The notes under the pieces: generated by a model
The model's database searches: none
Seen by the model: the letters and a program-made list of their open reading frames with translations, nothing else
What the model was told of the DNA's origin: nothing
Assembly: GCA_018434945.1 (NCBI GenBank)
Contig: JAHDOI010000020.1
Span: 1 to 64,000 of the forward strand
Source: Selenomonadales bacterium
Lineage (GTDB): Bacteria; Bacillota; Negativicutes; Sporomusales; UBA7701
Direction: 5' to 3'
DNA: 64,000 bases
Program-made: the position numbers and the translations under genes
Shown here: one piece after another, positions 52,255 to 61,313 of the stretch
Layout: each line of letters opens with the position of its first letter
Position numbering within the stretch: the stretch's first letter is position 1

Positions 52255-52280
52255 GCCACGGTTATTGCCGTGGTCTTTTA
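52255..52280 (+). terminator. Intrinsic terminator after the SPOCS pair
   Basis: CCACGG (52256-52261) with CCGTGG (52268-52273), loop TTATTG, then TCTTTTATTTT. Confidence 0.8.
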
Positions 52281-52359
52281 TTTTGGCTTAAGGTGTCAAA
52301 AGAGGATATTTCGCCGCCGCCGGGGAATGTTGTTGAAAACGTAATCAGGAGGCAACGGT

Positions 52360-53187
52360 ATGGACTTCGGCCAGTTTTTCTGGATTATCTTCATTGTTTT
52401 CACGGTGTGGCCCATGCTGCGGCAGCAGGGTATAGAGAGGGCCCGTCTCAAGCTGATAAGGACGATTGAGGAGCGCCGTCATTCGCGCCTCATTACGATG
52501 ATCCACCGGCAGGAGGCCATCAGTATTCTCGGCCTGCCGATAAGCCGCTATATCAATATCGAAGATTCTGAACAGGTGCTGCGGGCGATCTATCTGACTC
52601 CTGACGATATGCCCATCGATATCGTTCTTCATACCCCTGGCGGGCTGGTGCTGGCGTCGGAACAGATTTCGCACGCGCTGATGCGCCATAAGGCCAAGGT
52701 GACGGTTTTCGTGCCCCATTATGCCATGAGCGGGGGGACGATGATCGCCCTGGCCGCCGACGAGATTGTGATGGATTGCAACGCGGTGCTGGGGCCGGTC
52801 GATCCGCAGCTCGGCCAGTATCCGGCGGCGTCGATTTTAAAGGCGGTGTCGCAGAAGAACATCAACAGGGTCGACGATAATACGCTGATCCTCGCCGATA
52901 TGGCGGGGAAGGCGATGCGCCAGGTGGAAGATTTCCTTACAAGGCTGCTGTCCGACAAACTGTCGCCGGAGGCCGCCAAGGACCTGGCCCGCACCCTGAG
53001 CGAGGGCCGCTGGACCCACGATTATCCGATTACCTGCGATCAGCTCGTCGACATGGGGCTGCCGGTGGTGCGCGAGCTGCCGGCGGAGGTGTACGAACTG
53101 ATGAACCTCTATCCCCAGCCCGCGCAGCGACGTCCGTCAGTACAGTATATCCCGGTGCCTTACGGGCGGGATACGTTCAAGAAATAG
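52360..53187 (+). CDS. Membrane-anchored Clp-fold serine protease (SDH family)
   Basis: A 275-aa protein. An N-terminal membrane segment (FFWIIFIVFTVWPML, residues 6-20) precedes a ClpP/crotonase-fold domain: IDIVLHTPGGLVLASEQISHALM, the nucleophile region HYAMSGGTMIALAADEIVMD, and the downstream LGPVDPQLGQYPAAS with the candidate Asp. It belongs to the SppA-like group sometimes called SDH Clp-fold serine proteinases. The target is unknown; membrane protein or signal-peptide turnover is likely. ATG follows AGGAGG. Confidence 0.87.
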   Translation: MDFGQFFWIIFIVFTVWPMLRQQGIERARLKLIRTIEERRHSRLITMIHRQEAISILGLPISRYINIEDSEQVLRAIYLTPDDMPIDIVLHTPGGLVLASEQISHALMRHKAKVTVFVPHYAMSGGTMIALAADEIVMDCNAVLGPVDPQLGQYPAASILKAVSQKNINRVDDNTLILADMAGKAMRQVEDFLTRLLSDKLSPEAAKDLARTLSEGRWTHDYPITCDQLVDMGLPVVRELPAEVYELMNLYPQPAQRRPSVQYIPVPYGRDTFKK

Positions 53188-53209
53188 CAGGAGCCGATCG
53201 AAAAGATTC

Positions 53210-53238
53210 AATCCCGGACAATTGTCCGGGATTTTTCT
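53210..53238 (+). terminator. Intrinsic terminator after the Clp-fold protease
   Basis: AATCCCGGAC (53210-53219) with GTCCGGGATT (53224-53233), loop AATT, T5. Confidence 0.92.
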
Positions 53239-53302
53239 TCTGCCGGCAATTTGCTTCTACCGTTTTCATATATTATAGCGTTGAAACGGGGAGGGGATAG
53301 CT

Positions 53303-54103
53303 ATGTTGGCAGCTATCGAGCATCTTGGCGCCACCGCGCGGGGCGTGACGTCGCCCCAGCTTTTCCGGGCGGACGACGGCCGGGTGTATGTGGTCAAGCT
53401 GCAGAACAACCGCCTGGGGCCGAAGGTGTTGGCGAACGAGTATATCGGGTTCCGGCTGGGGGAGGCTCTGGGGCTGTGTTTTCCGCCGAGCGGGGTTATA
53501 AAGCTGGAGGAGGGGCTGCTGAAGCGGACACGGCGGCTGGCGGCGGCCGGGGTGCCGCCGGGGCGGCATTTCGCCTGCCGGTACCTGAGCGGGGCAGAGT
53601 ACTTATGCCGCCACAATGTGGCGAGGGCGGTCAACCGGCCGGAGATGGCGGGGGTGATGCTGCTCGACCATCTCGCCCATAATATGGACCGGACGCTCAA
53701 CCGGCGCAACCTCCTGCTCCGGCGTGAGGCTCACGGCTGGCGGATTTACGCGATCGATAATTCCCATTTTTTCCGCCGCGCCTTGTGGACGGAGGAGACC
53801 CTCAGACGGCTTACGCCGCGGGTGAGGGTCAACAGCCACGGCGTTTACGGCACGCTGCTGCGCCACTATTTGCGGCCGGAGGATTTCGCCCCGTATCTTG
53901 CCAAGGTGCAGGGCTGGCGCGATGCGTTCCTGGCCGAGCTGGTGGCGGGTGTGCCGGTCGAGTGGCTGCCCCACGAAGGCGAGCGACAGGCGGTGGCGGC
54001 TTTTTTGGCAGCGCGGCGCGATATGGCGGCCGATATCGTTACCTGTCTGGCGGCGCTAATTCCTGATAATCACCGGGCAACCGACGGTAATAAGGTGGAA
54101 TAG
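53303..54103 (+). CDS. HipA-like kinase family protein
   Basis: A 266-aa protein with a HipA/PI-kinase-like fold. The ATP-binding lysine is in RVYVVKLQNN, the catalytic loop is DHLAHNMDRTLNRRNLLL (Asp and Asn), and the metal-binding Asp is in IYAIDNSHFF. It stands alone, with no HipB-type antitoxin next to it, so it is not a classical toxin-antitoxin pair; related stand-alone proteins occur in many Firmicutes with unknown role. ATG follows GGGGAGGGGA. Its 3' end overlaps the convergent L,D-transpeptidase gene by 48 bp. Confidence 0.78.
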   Translation: MLAAIEHLGATARGVTSPQLFRADDGRVYVVKLQNNRLGPKVLANEYIGFRLGEALGLCFPPSGVIKLEEGLLKRTRRLAAAGVPPGRHFACRYLSGAEYLCRHNVARAVNRPEMAGVMLLDHLAHNMDRTLNRRNLLLRREAHGWRIYAIDNSHFFRRALWTEETLRRLTPRVRVNSHGVYGTLLRHYLRPEDFAPYLAKVQGWRDAFLAELVAGVPVEWLPHEGERQAVAAFLAARRDMAADIVTCLAALIPDNHRATDGNKVE

Positions 54104-54691
54104 TTCCTCGGCGTTCGGATTGTGCATGCGGACGCAGCCGTTGGAGACCATCTGGCCGATTTTCCACGGGGCGTTGGTGCCGTGGATGCCGTAGGCATCG
54201 AAGTTGAGGCCCATCCAGCGGCTGCCGAGGACGCCGCCGGGGTTGAGGATCTTGGTGGCGATGGCGAAGTTGCCTTCCGGGGTTGGGGTGGAGGGTTTGC
54301 CGATTGCCACGGGGTATTGCCTGATGGCGGTGCTGCCGTCAAAAAGAGTCAGGCGGCGAACCGATTTTGTTATGTGGATTTTGGCGCGGGGCAATGCGGT
54401 GACGGCGCGGTCACTTGCGGCTATGGGCCGGATGTCGGTGGTGGCGGCGGGTGTGAGCAGTTGGCAGTAGGTGACGGGATCAAGCTGACCGGTGTTGCTG
54501 AGGCCTCGCATTTCCTGGAATCGCCTGATGGCATCGGCGGTGGCGGTGTCGAAGCAGCCGTGGGTTTCGCCTGCATAAAGGCCGTAAAGGGCGAGGACTT
54601 TCTGGACTTCGGCGACGATGGGCCGGCTGTCGCCTTCCTTGAGCCACGCCTCAATAGGGCGGCGGGGCGGGTAGAGAAACCGGAGTTGCAT
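54056..54691 (-). CDS. L,D-transpeptidase (YkuD) with peptidoglycan-binding domain
   Basis: A 211-aa protein. An N-terminal peptidoglycan-binding domain (about 20-78, DSRPIVAEVQKVLALYGLYAGETHGCFDTATADAIRRFQEMRGL) is followed by a YkuD domain (about 95-210) with the catalytic signature HGTNAPW ... SNGCVRMHN. No signal peptide is present, as in several spore-associated L,D-transpeptidases acting in the mother-cell compartment. It would make 3-3 cross-links or attach proteins. ATG follows GAGGTTGG on the minus strand. Confidence 0.9.
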   Translation of the reverse strand: MQLRFLYPPRRPIEAWLKEGDSRPIVAEVQKVLALYGLYAGETHGCFDTATADAIRRFQEMRGLSNTGQLDPVTYCQLLTPAATTDIRPIAASDRAVTALPRAKIHITKSVRRLTLFDGSTAIRQYPVAIGKPSTPTPEGNFAIATKILNPGGVLGSRWMGLNFDAYGIHGTNAPWKIGQMVSNGCVRMHNPNAEELFHLITVGCPVIIRN

Positions 54692-54844
54692 TTTTCCAAC
54701 CTCCTCGGTGAGGGATTCTCCCTGACTAAATCATTATATGTAGTCGGGGATGGCGGTGTTTTCCGGAAATTTTTGTATAGACCGGGGCTGGGCCGGGCAA
54801 AAATAGCATTGGAAGTTTGTATGCCGGATTGATCGGGAGGCGGG

Positions 54845-55654
54845 ATGAGCGGAGCGGGTACAGGCAACTTGCTTGTTATCGGCGGAAACGAGGACAAGCG
54901 GGGAGATTGCGTTATTTTGCGCAAGTTCGTGGCGATGGCCGGCGGACGCGATGCGATTATTGCGGTTGTGACTACGGCCACCGAACACCCCGGCGAGACA
55001 GGGGAGGAATACCGCGCTATCCTGACCGAACTGGGAGCCGCAGGCGTCAGCATCGTATCGGTGGCCAACCGCCAGACGGCTAACGCCAGGCATCATGACG
55101 GCGAGTTGGATAACTGCACAGGGATTTTCTTCACCGGCGGCGACCAGCTCCGACTGACGAGTATTCTCGGCGGGTCGGAGGTGGACGCGGCTATTCGCCG
55201 TGCATACCGGCGCGGGGTGGTGATAGCCGGCACGAGCGCCGGCGCATCGGTGATGAGCGACACGATGATCGTCGACGGCGGGTCGAGCGAGACGCCGAAA
55301 AAGGCGGCGCTGAGCATGGCGCACGGGATGGGCCTTATGGAAGAAGTGGTGATCGACCAGCATTTCGCCCAGAGGGGCCGGATAAACCGTCTTCTGGCGG
55401 CGGTTGCCCAAAATCCGCATATTCTTGGGGTGGGCATCGACGAGGATACGGCGCTGGTTGTGTCGCCGCAGCGAGTTTTCGAGGTTATCGGATCGCAGAC
55501 GGTGACGGTGATTGACGGGCAGCGGGTGGTGCACTCGAATATTTCCGAGTCGAAGCGGCACGATCCGCTGGCGCTCACTAACGTTATCCTGCATATTCTG
55601 CCCAGCGGGTACGGGTACGATTTGAAGCGGCGTTTGCCACACGAACGCGGCTAA
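54845..55654 (+). CDS. cphB: Cyanophycinase
   Basis: A 269-aa serine exopeptidase of the peptidase S51 fold that releases beta-Asp-Arg dipeptides from cyanophycin. GNLLVIGGNEDKRGDCVILRKFV starts the domain; the nucleophile is in AGTSAGASVMSD; FFTGGDQLRLTSIL and DQHFAQRGRINRLLAAVAQNPHILGVGIDEDTALVV are typical. There is no signal peptide, so it acts on intracellular granules. ATG follows GGGAGGCGGG. It precedes the synthetase by 74 bp containing a terminator-like hairpin. Confidence 0.94.
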   Translation: MSGAGTGNLLVIGGNEDKRGDCVILRKFVAMAGGRDAIIAVVTTATEHPGETGEEYRAILTELGAAGVSIVSVANRQTANARHHDGELDNCTGIFFTGGDQLRLTSILGGSEVDAAIRRAYRRGVVIAGTSAGASVMSDTMIVDGGSSETPKKAALSMAHGMGLMEEVVIDQHFAQRGRINRLLAAVAQNPHILGVGIDEDTALVVSPQRVFEVIGSQTVTVIDGQRVVHSNISESKRHDPLALTNVILHILPSGYGYDLKRRLPHERG

Positions 55655-55676
55655 GGGTTAGCCGCGGCGTTTTTTG
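55647..55676 (+). terminator. Terminator-like hairpin at the cphB end
   Basis: GCGGCTAA (55647-55654) with TTAGCCGC (55658-55665), loop GGG, overlaps the cphB stop and is followed by GGCGTTTTTT. It probably lowers cphA expression relative to cphB. Confidence 0.75.
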
Positions 55677-55728
55677 CGTACTGCCGGGAACGGCTTGCCG
55701 GCGGAGAAGGCACTAGGAGGACTAGGAG

Positions 55729-58389
55729 ATGCAGATACTTTCGGTACATACAATGCCGGGGGCCAATATTTACAGTCACCACCCCGTGCTGCGGGTGAGG
55801 CTTGGGCTCGACGCGGGCGAAGATGTCCCCACGAACGAGCTGGGGGATTTTGCCGCCCGCCTGCTGGCGTCCCTGCCGGGACTGGCGGAGCACGGCTGCA
55901 GCCGGGGTTATCCGGGCGGGTTTGCGGAACGGCTGCTGGAAGGGACTTATCTGCCTCATGTCTTCGAGCATGTGATGATCGAGCTGCAATGCCGGGCGGG
56001 TTATGAGGTTAGTTTTGGAAAAGCGCGGGAAACAGGCCGGGCAGGCGTGTACGATATTGTGGTCGGATACCGGGTGGCGCAGGCGGCCTCGGCGGCGGTC
56101 GACGCGACTGAAGAGCTGTTGGCGGCGCTGCTCGGGGGCGGTGCTTACGACGCGGCAGCGGCGATTGCCCGCATCCGCCAGGCCGGAGAGGCGGGCAGCC
56201 TCGGGCCGAGCACGGCTGCGATAGCTGCGGCGGCCGGGAGGCGCGGCATTCCGGTCACGCGGGTTGCTGACGAGGATTTGCTGATTCTGGGCTACGGACG
56301 CTGTCAGCAGAGGATATGGACGACGGTCACCGGCAGGACGGGGGCGGTGGCTGTGGATCTGGCGTGCGACAAGGCGCTGACGAAGCTGGTGCTGGGCGGA
56401 GGAGGCGTGCCTGTTCCTGAGGGGTATTCGGTAGAATCGGCGGCGGAGGCGGTGCGGACGGCGGCGTCTCTCGGCCGGCCGGTGGCGGTAAAGCCGGCCA
56501 CCGGCAACCAGGGCAAGGGAGTGACGCTCAACATCGAAACTCCGGCCGAGGTGGAGCGGGCGTTTGAGATCGCCGCCGCTTTCGACCGGCGGGTGCTGGT
56601 GGAGGCGTTCATCCCCGGCCGGCAGTACCGCTTATGCATAGTGGGCGGCAAGCTGGCGGCGGCGGCCGAGCGCATCCCGGCGTATGTGATGGGCGACGGC
56701 GTCCATACCGTGGACGAGCTCGTGGCGATGGTCAATCGTGACCCGCTCAGAGGCGAAGGGCACGAACGGCCGCTTACGAAGATCAAGATCGACCCGGTGG
56801 CGATCATGGTGCTCGCCAGACAGGCGCTTACACCGCGGGATGTGCCTGCGGCCGGGCAGGTCGTGTATATCCGCGAGAACGCCAATCTGAGCACCGGCGG
56901 TACGGCGGTGGACGTTACGGACGCCGTCCACCCCGATAATGTGCTGCTTGCGGAACGAACGGCGATGCTGCTGGGTCTTGATGTTGCCGGAGTGGATATT
57001 GTGGCCGAGGATATCGGCCTGCCGATATGCGGTGGGCGGGGGGGCGTTATCGAGGTGAACGCCGCGCCTGGCATCCGCATGCATCATTACCCGTCGGCCG
57101 GAAAGCCGCGCGACGTGGCGGCCCGGATTATAGAGTATCTTTTCCCCCGCGGCGACGGCCGGATTCCTGTTATCGCCATCACCGGCACCAACGGCAAAAC
57201 GACGGTGAGCAGGATGATCGGGCATATCTGGCAGCAAGCCGGATACCGCGCCGGGATGACCACCACCGACGGCATTTATATCGACAACCGCCGCGTCGTG
57301 GAGGGGGATACGACCGGCCCCGTAAGCGCGCGGACGGTGCTCACCGACCCTACGGTGGAGGTGGCGGTGCTGGAGACGGCCCGCGGCGGCATGCAGCGCA
57401 GCGGACTGGGATTCGACGCCTGCGATGTCGCTGTCGTCACCAATATCAGCGAGGACCATCTCGGTCAGGACGGGATCGAAGATGTCGACGATCTTGTTTT
57501 TATTAAATCGCTGCTTGTCGAGGTCGTGCGGCCGGACGGCCATACGCTTTTAAACGCCGACGATCCATATGTGACCGCGCTCAGGGGGCGGGCCAGAGGC
57601 GAAATCGTCTATTTCAGCACCGAACCGGAAAATCTGCTTATCCGTCGGCACTTAAGCGTCGGCGGCAAAGCCTTTTTCGTGCAGGACGGCATCATCTACG
57701 CCGCCTGCGGCCGCCTCGGGCGGCCGATTGTCAGGGTGGAGGATGTGCCGGTGACGCTGGGCGGGGCAGCCCTCCACAACGTGCAGAACGCGGTGATCGC
57801 GGCAGCGGCCTGCTACTGCATGAAGGTGCCGGTCAGTTACATCCGCGGGGGACTGTCGAGTTTCGACCAGAATCCCGGACGGCTGAATATGATGGAAATC
57901 GGCGATTTCCGGGTGTGCGTCGATTACGGCCACAATCCGGCCGGCTACCAGGCTTTGCTTAATACGGCCAAACGCCTTGGCGCCAGCCGGCTTGTGGGGG
58001 TTATCGCCGCCCCGGGGGACCGGAGGGACGATGTCATCAGGAACGTCGGCCGGGTGGCCGGCTGCGGCTTCGAGTATCTGTTCATCAAAGAGGATACCGA
58101 CCTGCGCGGCCGTCAGCCGGGCGAGACGGCGGAACTTCTGCGCCGAGGCGCTTTGGAAGCCGGTATTCCCGCCGAGCGGATCACGACGATCTTCGCCGAG
58201 GATGCTGCGGTGCAGGCCGCGCTTTCCGCCGCCATGCCGGGGGATCTGATCGTGGTGTTTTACGAGAAGTACGATAAGGTGCTCGCGGTGATCGAGGCGT
58301 TCCGGCAGAGCCGGCCGGAAAGGGCAGGCGGGTTCGCCGGCGGATACGCGCCTGTGCCGGCGCTGGTTGTAAGCGCCAATTCGCTTTGA
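55729..58389 (+). CDS. cphA: Cyanophycin synthetase
   Basis: An 886-aa three-domain ligase that polymerises Asp and Arg into cyanophycin using ATP. The N-terminal domain (about 1-160) is followed by an ATP-grasp domain (about 210-480, GRPVAVKPATGNQGKGVTLNI, EVNAAPGIRMHHYPS) and a Mur-ligase-like domain with the P-loop ITGTNGKTT (near 484-491) and VTNISEDHLGQDGI. Length and domain order match CphA1. ATG follows AGGAGGACTAGGAG. Together with cphB it gives a complete make-and-break nitrogen store. Confidence 0.95.
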   Translation: MQILSVHTMPGANIYSHHPVLRVRLGLDAGEDVPTNELGDFAARLLASLPGLAEHGCSRGYPGGFAERLLEGTYLPHVFEHVMIELQCRAGYEVSFGKARETGRAGVYDIVVGYRVAQAASAAVDATEELLAALLGGGAYDAAAAIARIRQAGEAGSLGPSTAAIAAAAGRRGIPVTRVADEDLLILGYGRCQQRIWTTVTGRTGAVAVDLACDKALTKLVLGGGGVPVPEGYSVESAAEAVRTAASLGRPVAVKPATGNQGKGVTLNIETPAEVERAFEIAAAFDRRVLVEAFIPGRQYRLCIVGGKLAAAAERIPAYVMGDGVHTVDELVAMVNRDPLRGEGHERPLTKIKIDPVAIMVLARQALTPRDVPAAGQVVYIRENANLSTGGTAVDVTDAVHPDNVLLAERTAMLLGLDVAGVDIVAEDIGLPICGGRGGVIEVNAAPGIRMHHYPSAGKPRDVAARIIEYLFPRGDGRIPVIAITGTNGKTTVSRMIGHIWQQAGYRAGMTTTDGIYIDNRRVVEGDTTGPVSARTVLTDPTVEVAVLETARGGMQRSGLGFDACDVAVVTNISEDHLGQDGIEDVDDLVFIKSLLVEVVRPDGHTLLNADDPYVTALRGRARGEIVYFSTEPENLLIRRHLSVGGKAFFVQDGIIYAACGRLGRPIVRVEDVPVTLGGAALHNVQNAVIAAAACYCMKVPVSYIRGGLSSFDQNPGRLNMMEIGDFRVCVDYGHNPAGYQALLNTAKRLGASRLVGVIAAPGDRRDDVIRNVGRVAGCGFEYLFIKEDTDLRGRQPGETAELLRRGALEAGIPAERITTIFAEDAAVQAALSAAMPGDLIVVFYEKYDKVLAVIEAFRQSRPERAGGFAGGYAPVPALVVSANSL

Positions 58390-58417
58390 CCTAGGCAGCT
58401 GTTGAAAATATTCCCTT

Positions 58418-58437
58418 GGTATTTGCAGGCAAATACC
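58418..58437. promoter_or_regulatory. Perfect inverted repeat before cheW
   Basis: GGTATTTGC (58418-58426) and GCAAATACC (58429-58437) are separated by AG. It is either a protein-binding operator or a weak terminator after cphA; no T-tract follows. Confidence 0.45.
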
Positions 58438-58486
58438 CTTATGTGTAGAATATCAAAAGCAATATACTACGGATGGGGGTTTTACG

Positions 58487-58957
58487 ATGGACGACGTCAC
58501 AGCTAATGAAGAGCTGCAGTTGGTCATTTTTCGCCTCGCCAAGGAAGAGTACGGGTTGCCGATAACCAAGGTTCAGGAAATAAACCGTCTCGTGCCGATC
58601 ACAAAATTGCCGCAGACGCCTTCTTTCATGGAAGGGATAATCAATCTGCGCGGCCGGATAATCCCGGTGATCGATCTGAGGAAACGCTTCCAGGTGGCTG
58701 CCGCCGAGCAGAACGACGATAACCGCATCATCATCGTCGAGGTCAGCGGCCAGACAATCGGCATAATCGTCGACGCGGTGACCGAGGTCGTGCGCCTGCC
58801 CGGCTCGAGCGTCGAACCGCCGCCGCCGACTTTTATCCTCGATGCCCAGTATATCCACGGGGTCGGCAAGCTCGACGAGCGGCTGCTGATTATGCTTGAT
58901 ATCGATAAGATACTGACCAGCCAGGAAGAAATTATGCTTAAACAGATCAAACAATAA
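58487..58957 (+). CDS. cheW: Chemotaxis coupling protein CheW
   Basis: A 156-aa CheW domain protein (LQLVIFRLAKEEYGLPITKVQEINRLVPITKLPQTPSFMEGIINLRGRIIPVIDLRKRF ... IGIIVDAVTEVVRLP). It links receptors to CheA. No other che genes are adjacent apart from the soluble MCP 15 kb away; the gene is coupled to ispE by a one-base overlap (TAATG). ATG follows GGATGGGGGTTTT. Confidence 0.92.
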   Translation: MDDVTANEELQLVIFRLAKEEYGLPITKVQEINRLVPITKLPQTPSFMEGIINLRGRIIPVIDLRKRFQVAAAEQNDDNRIIIVEVSGQTIGIIVDAVTEVVRLPGSSVEPPPPTFILDAQYIHGVGKLDERLLIMLDIDKILTSQEEIMLKQIKQ

Positions 58958-59856
58958 TGAGCGGTGACCGACTGGTTCTTGCCGCCAGGGCCAAGATAAA
59001 CCTGGCGCTCGACGTGCTGTTCAAACGGGCGGACGGCTATCATGAAGTGGCGATGGTAATGCAGACTCTGGCGCTTGCCGACAGGGTCACGCTCGCGGCC
59101 GACGATGAGATAAGCGTCGTTTCCACGGCGGCGGATCTCGACTGCGGGCCGTCCAACCTGGCCTGCCGGGCCGCCGCAGTGCTCAGGGAACGGTGCGGAG
59201 TCGGCCGCGGGGTCCGCGTCACGCTGGAGAAGAATATTCCGCTGGCGGCGGGACTGGCCGGCGGCAGCGCCGACGCTGCCGCCGTCTTGCGCGGCTTAAA
59301 CATTCTGTGGGGTCTAGGCCTTTCGCTTGGCGACCTGGAAGAGATCGGCGCCGCGTTGGGGTCGGACGTTCCTTTCTGCCTGCGCGGCGGCACGGTGCTG
59401 GCCACAGGCAGGGGCGAGAAGCTCAGGACGTTGCCGGCACTGCCTCGCGCCTGGGTGGTGCTGGCCAAACCGCCGGTGTCCGTTTCCACTGCCTGGGTAT
59501 ACGGCAATTACCGTGGCGAGCGGGTGACCGCCCGTCCCGACGTGGCCGGTATGTCCGCCTGTCTGGCCGCAGGCGACCTCTCCGGAGTGGCGGGCCGTCT
59601 GGCCAACGTCCTGGAGACGGTGACTGTGCCTGCCCATCCCGAGATAGCGGCGCTGAAGGCGGCGATGATGGATCGGGGGGCCATGGCCAGTCTGATGTCA
59701 GGCAGCGGGCCGACCGTTTTCGGCCTTGTGGATAATCTTCGCCAGGCGGAACAGATCGCCGCCGCGCTCAGGAGTTCGACCGACTCTTGGGTGACGGTAA
59801 CGGAGACGGCTGGTGAGTTGGGGGGAGAAGATGGAACGACGGTTGCCGCCGATTAA
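58957..59856 (+). CDS. ispE: 4-(cytidine 5'-diphospho)-2-C-methyl-D-erythritol kinase
   Basis: A 299-aa GHMP kinase of the MEP isoprenoid pathway. The ATP loop is NIPLAAGLAGGSADAAAVLRGL; ARAKINLALDVLFKRADGYHEVAMVMQTL starts the protein and LMSGSGPTVFGL closes the fold. It is a conserved part of the ispE-purR-glmU region. ATG overlaps the cheW stop, and the gntR start lies inside its 3' end. Confidence 0.95.
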   Translation: MSGDRLVLAARAKINLALDVLFKRADGYHEVAMVMQTLALADRVTLAADDEISVVSTAADLDCGPSNLACRAAAVLRERCGVGRGVRVTLEKNIPLAAGLAGGSADAAAVLRGLNILWGLGLSLGDLEEIGAALGSDVPFCLRGGTVLATGRGEKLRTLPALPRAWVVLAKPPVSVSTAWVYGNYRGERVTARPDVAGMSACLAAGDLSGVAGRLANVLETVTVPAHPEIAALKAAMMDRGAMASLMSGSGPTVFGLVDNLRQAEQIAAALRSSTDSWVTVTETAGELGGEDGTTVAAD

Positions 59857-60517
59857 GCTTGACAGTTACCGGCCTTTGCGCGAAGTTGTCGGCGAGGCGC
59901 TGCGCGAAGCTATTACGGCCGGTATTCTCAAACCAGGAGAGCGTCTGATGGAGATCCAGATGGCCGAGGAGCTGGGGGTTAGCCGCACACCCGTGCGGGA
60001 AGCGATCCGGCGGCTCGAACTGGAGGGTTTCCTTGTCATGGTGCCGCGGCGCGGCACATATGTGTCCGACCTGTCGATAAAGGACATAAACGAGGTGTTC
60101 GAGATCCGCACCGCGCTGGATGTTCTGGCGGCCGGGCTGGCCGCCGAGCGGATCACCGAGGAGGAGCTTGAGCAGATGGAACGTCTGCTTGTCGAGATCG
60201 GCGAATATATTGATACAGGCGAAGCGGACAAAATCGTCGACGCCGACAGCCAGTTTCACGATTTTCTTTACCGGGCGAGCCGCAACGACCGGCTTGTGGG
60301 GATCATCAATAATCTGCGCGAGCAGTTCACCCGTTTCCGGTCGATATCGATGGCTTATCCAGGGCGGGTCAAGAACACGCTGGAAGAGCACCGGCGGCTG
60401 GTCGAGGCGATCGCCCAGCGCAATCCCGAACTCGCCCAGCAGTATGCCCGCGAGCATATGGAGAATGCAGAGCAGACTCTGCTGAACGATCTCAGCGAAC
60501 GCCGGCAGAAACGATAG
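59831..60517 (+). CDS. GntR family regulator, FCD (FadR) subfamily
   Basis: A 228-aa regulator. The winged helix (about 10-75) reads ELGVSRTPVREAIRRLELEGFL; the FCD domain (about 85-220) has DADSQFHDFLY, NTLEEHRRLVEAI and YAREHMENAEQ as metal/ligand residues. ATG 59831 is chosen after GGGGGGAGAAG; an in-frame GTG at 59813 is an alternative. It overlaps ispE by 26 bases and is followed by the NTP transferase, so its target may be this operon. It is a paralogue of the 5764-6450 regulator. Confidence 0.88.
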   Translation: MERRLPPIKLDSYRPLREVVGEALREAITAGILKPGERLMEIQMAEELGVSRTPVREAIRRLELEGFLVMVPRRGTYVSDLSIKDINEVFEIRTALDVLAAGLAAERITEEELEQMERLLVEIGEYIDTGEADKIVDADSQFHDFLYRASRNDRLVGIINNLREQFTRFRSISMAYPGRVKNTLEEHRRLVEAIAQRNPELAQQYAREHMENAEQTLLNDLSERRQKR

Positions 60518-60542
60518 TATTTTCAGGGAGGGAAGCGCCTCG

Positions 60543-61301
60543 ATGTACGACGCCATAATACTGGCGGGTGGCGAAAACAGCAAAGAGATGTGCCAGCATA
60601 CGCCCCAGTCCTACGAAGCACTTATCGACATCGCCGGAAAGCCTATGGTGACGTTTGTCGCCGATGCGCTGGCGAGGTCCCGCCAGGTCGACCGCATCTT
60701 CGTGCTTGGCCCGGTTGCCGAGCTGGAGAGGTGCGATTTTCCTCCCGGGACGCAGCTTGTGGCGAGCGGACCTACGATTATCGATACTATCCGCCTCGGG
60801 ATGCGTACCCTCGGCCATGATCGCCACGTGCTTGTGGCGACCGGCGATATCCCGCTTCTCACAGCGGAGGCGGTGAACGACTTTCTCGCCCAGTGCGGGA
60901 AGGCGGAGGCCGACCTCTATTATCCCATCGTGCCCAAAGAGGTCAACGAAATCAGCTTCCCCGGCAACAAACGCACTTATGTGCGGCTGCGCGAAGGCGT
61001 TTTCACCGGCGGCAATCTCTTCCTGGTAAAACCGGGGATCGTGGATCAGTGCGCCCTGGTGGCGGAAAAGTTCATCGCCGAGCGCAAGCACCCGCTGGTA
61101 CTGTGCCGGATGCTGGGCTGGTCGTTCGTGATCCGCTTTCTGCTGGGAGTGCTCTGCCTGGCGGATGTGCAGCAGCGGGTGTCGGCGCTTCTCGGCGTGC
61201 GGGGCGCGGTCGTGAAGTCGCCTTTTCCCGAGCTGGGCATCGATGTCGACAAGCCGAGCGACCTTGAGCTTGTCAGGGCCACGTTTTCCCTGCGGGGCTA
61301 A
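60543..61301 (+). CDS. MobA-like NTP transferase domain protein
   Basis: A 252-aa nucleotidyltransferase. The N-terminal AIILAGGEN is a variant of the LAGGxGxR nucleotide loop (Glu-Asn in place of Gly-x-Arg region), and the metal-binding region is VLVATGDIPLLTAEAV. A C-terminal helical section (KFIAERKHPLVLCRMLGWSFVIRFLLG) is unlike MobA or GlmU. The product is unknown. Homologues stand before purR in related clostridia-like genomes. ATG follows GGGAGGGAAGCG. Confidence 0.78.
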   Translation: MYDAIILAGGENSKEMCQHTPQSYEALIDIAGKPMVTFVADALARSRQVDRIFVLGPVAELERCDFPPGTQLVASGPTIIDTIRLGMRTLGHDRHVLVATGDIPLLTAEAVNDFLAQCGKAEADLYYPIVPKEVNEISFPGNKRTYVRLREGVFTGGNLFLVKPGIVDQCALVAEKFIAERKHPLVLCRMLGWSFVIRFLLGVLCLADVQQRVSALLGVRGAVVKSPFPELGIDVDKPSDLELVRATFSLRG

Positions 61302-61313
61302 AGGCTGTTGTTT

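Noticed and set aside
53303-54103. HipBA toxin-antitoxin module
   Set aside because: No HipB-like helix-turn-helix gene is adjacent and the protein is shorter than classical HipA.
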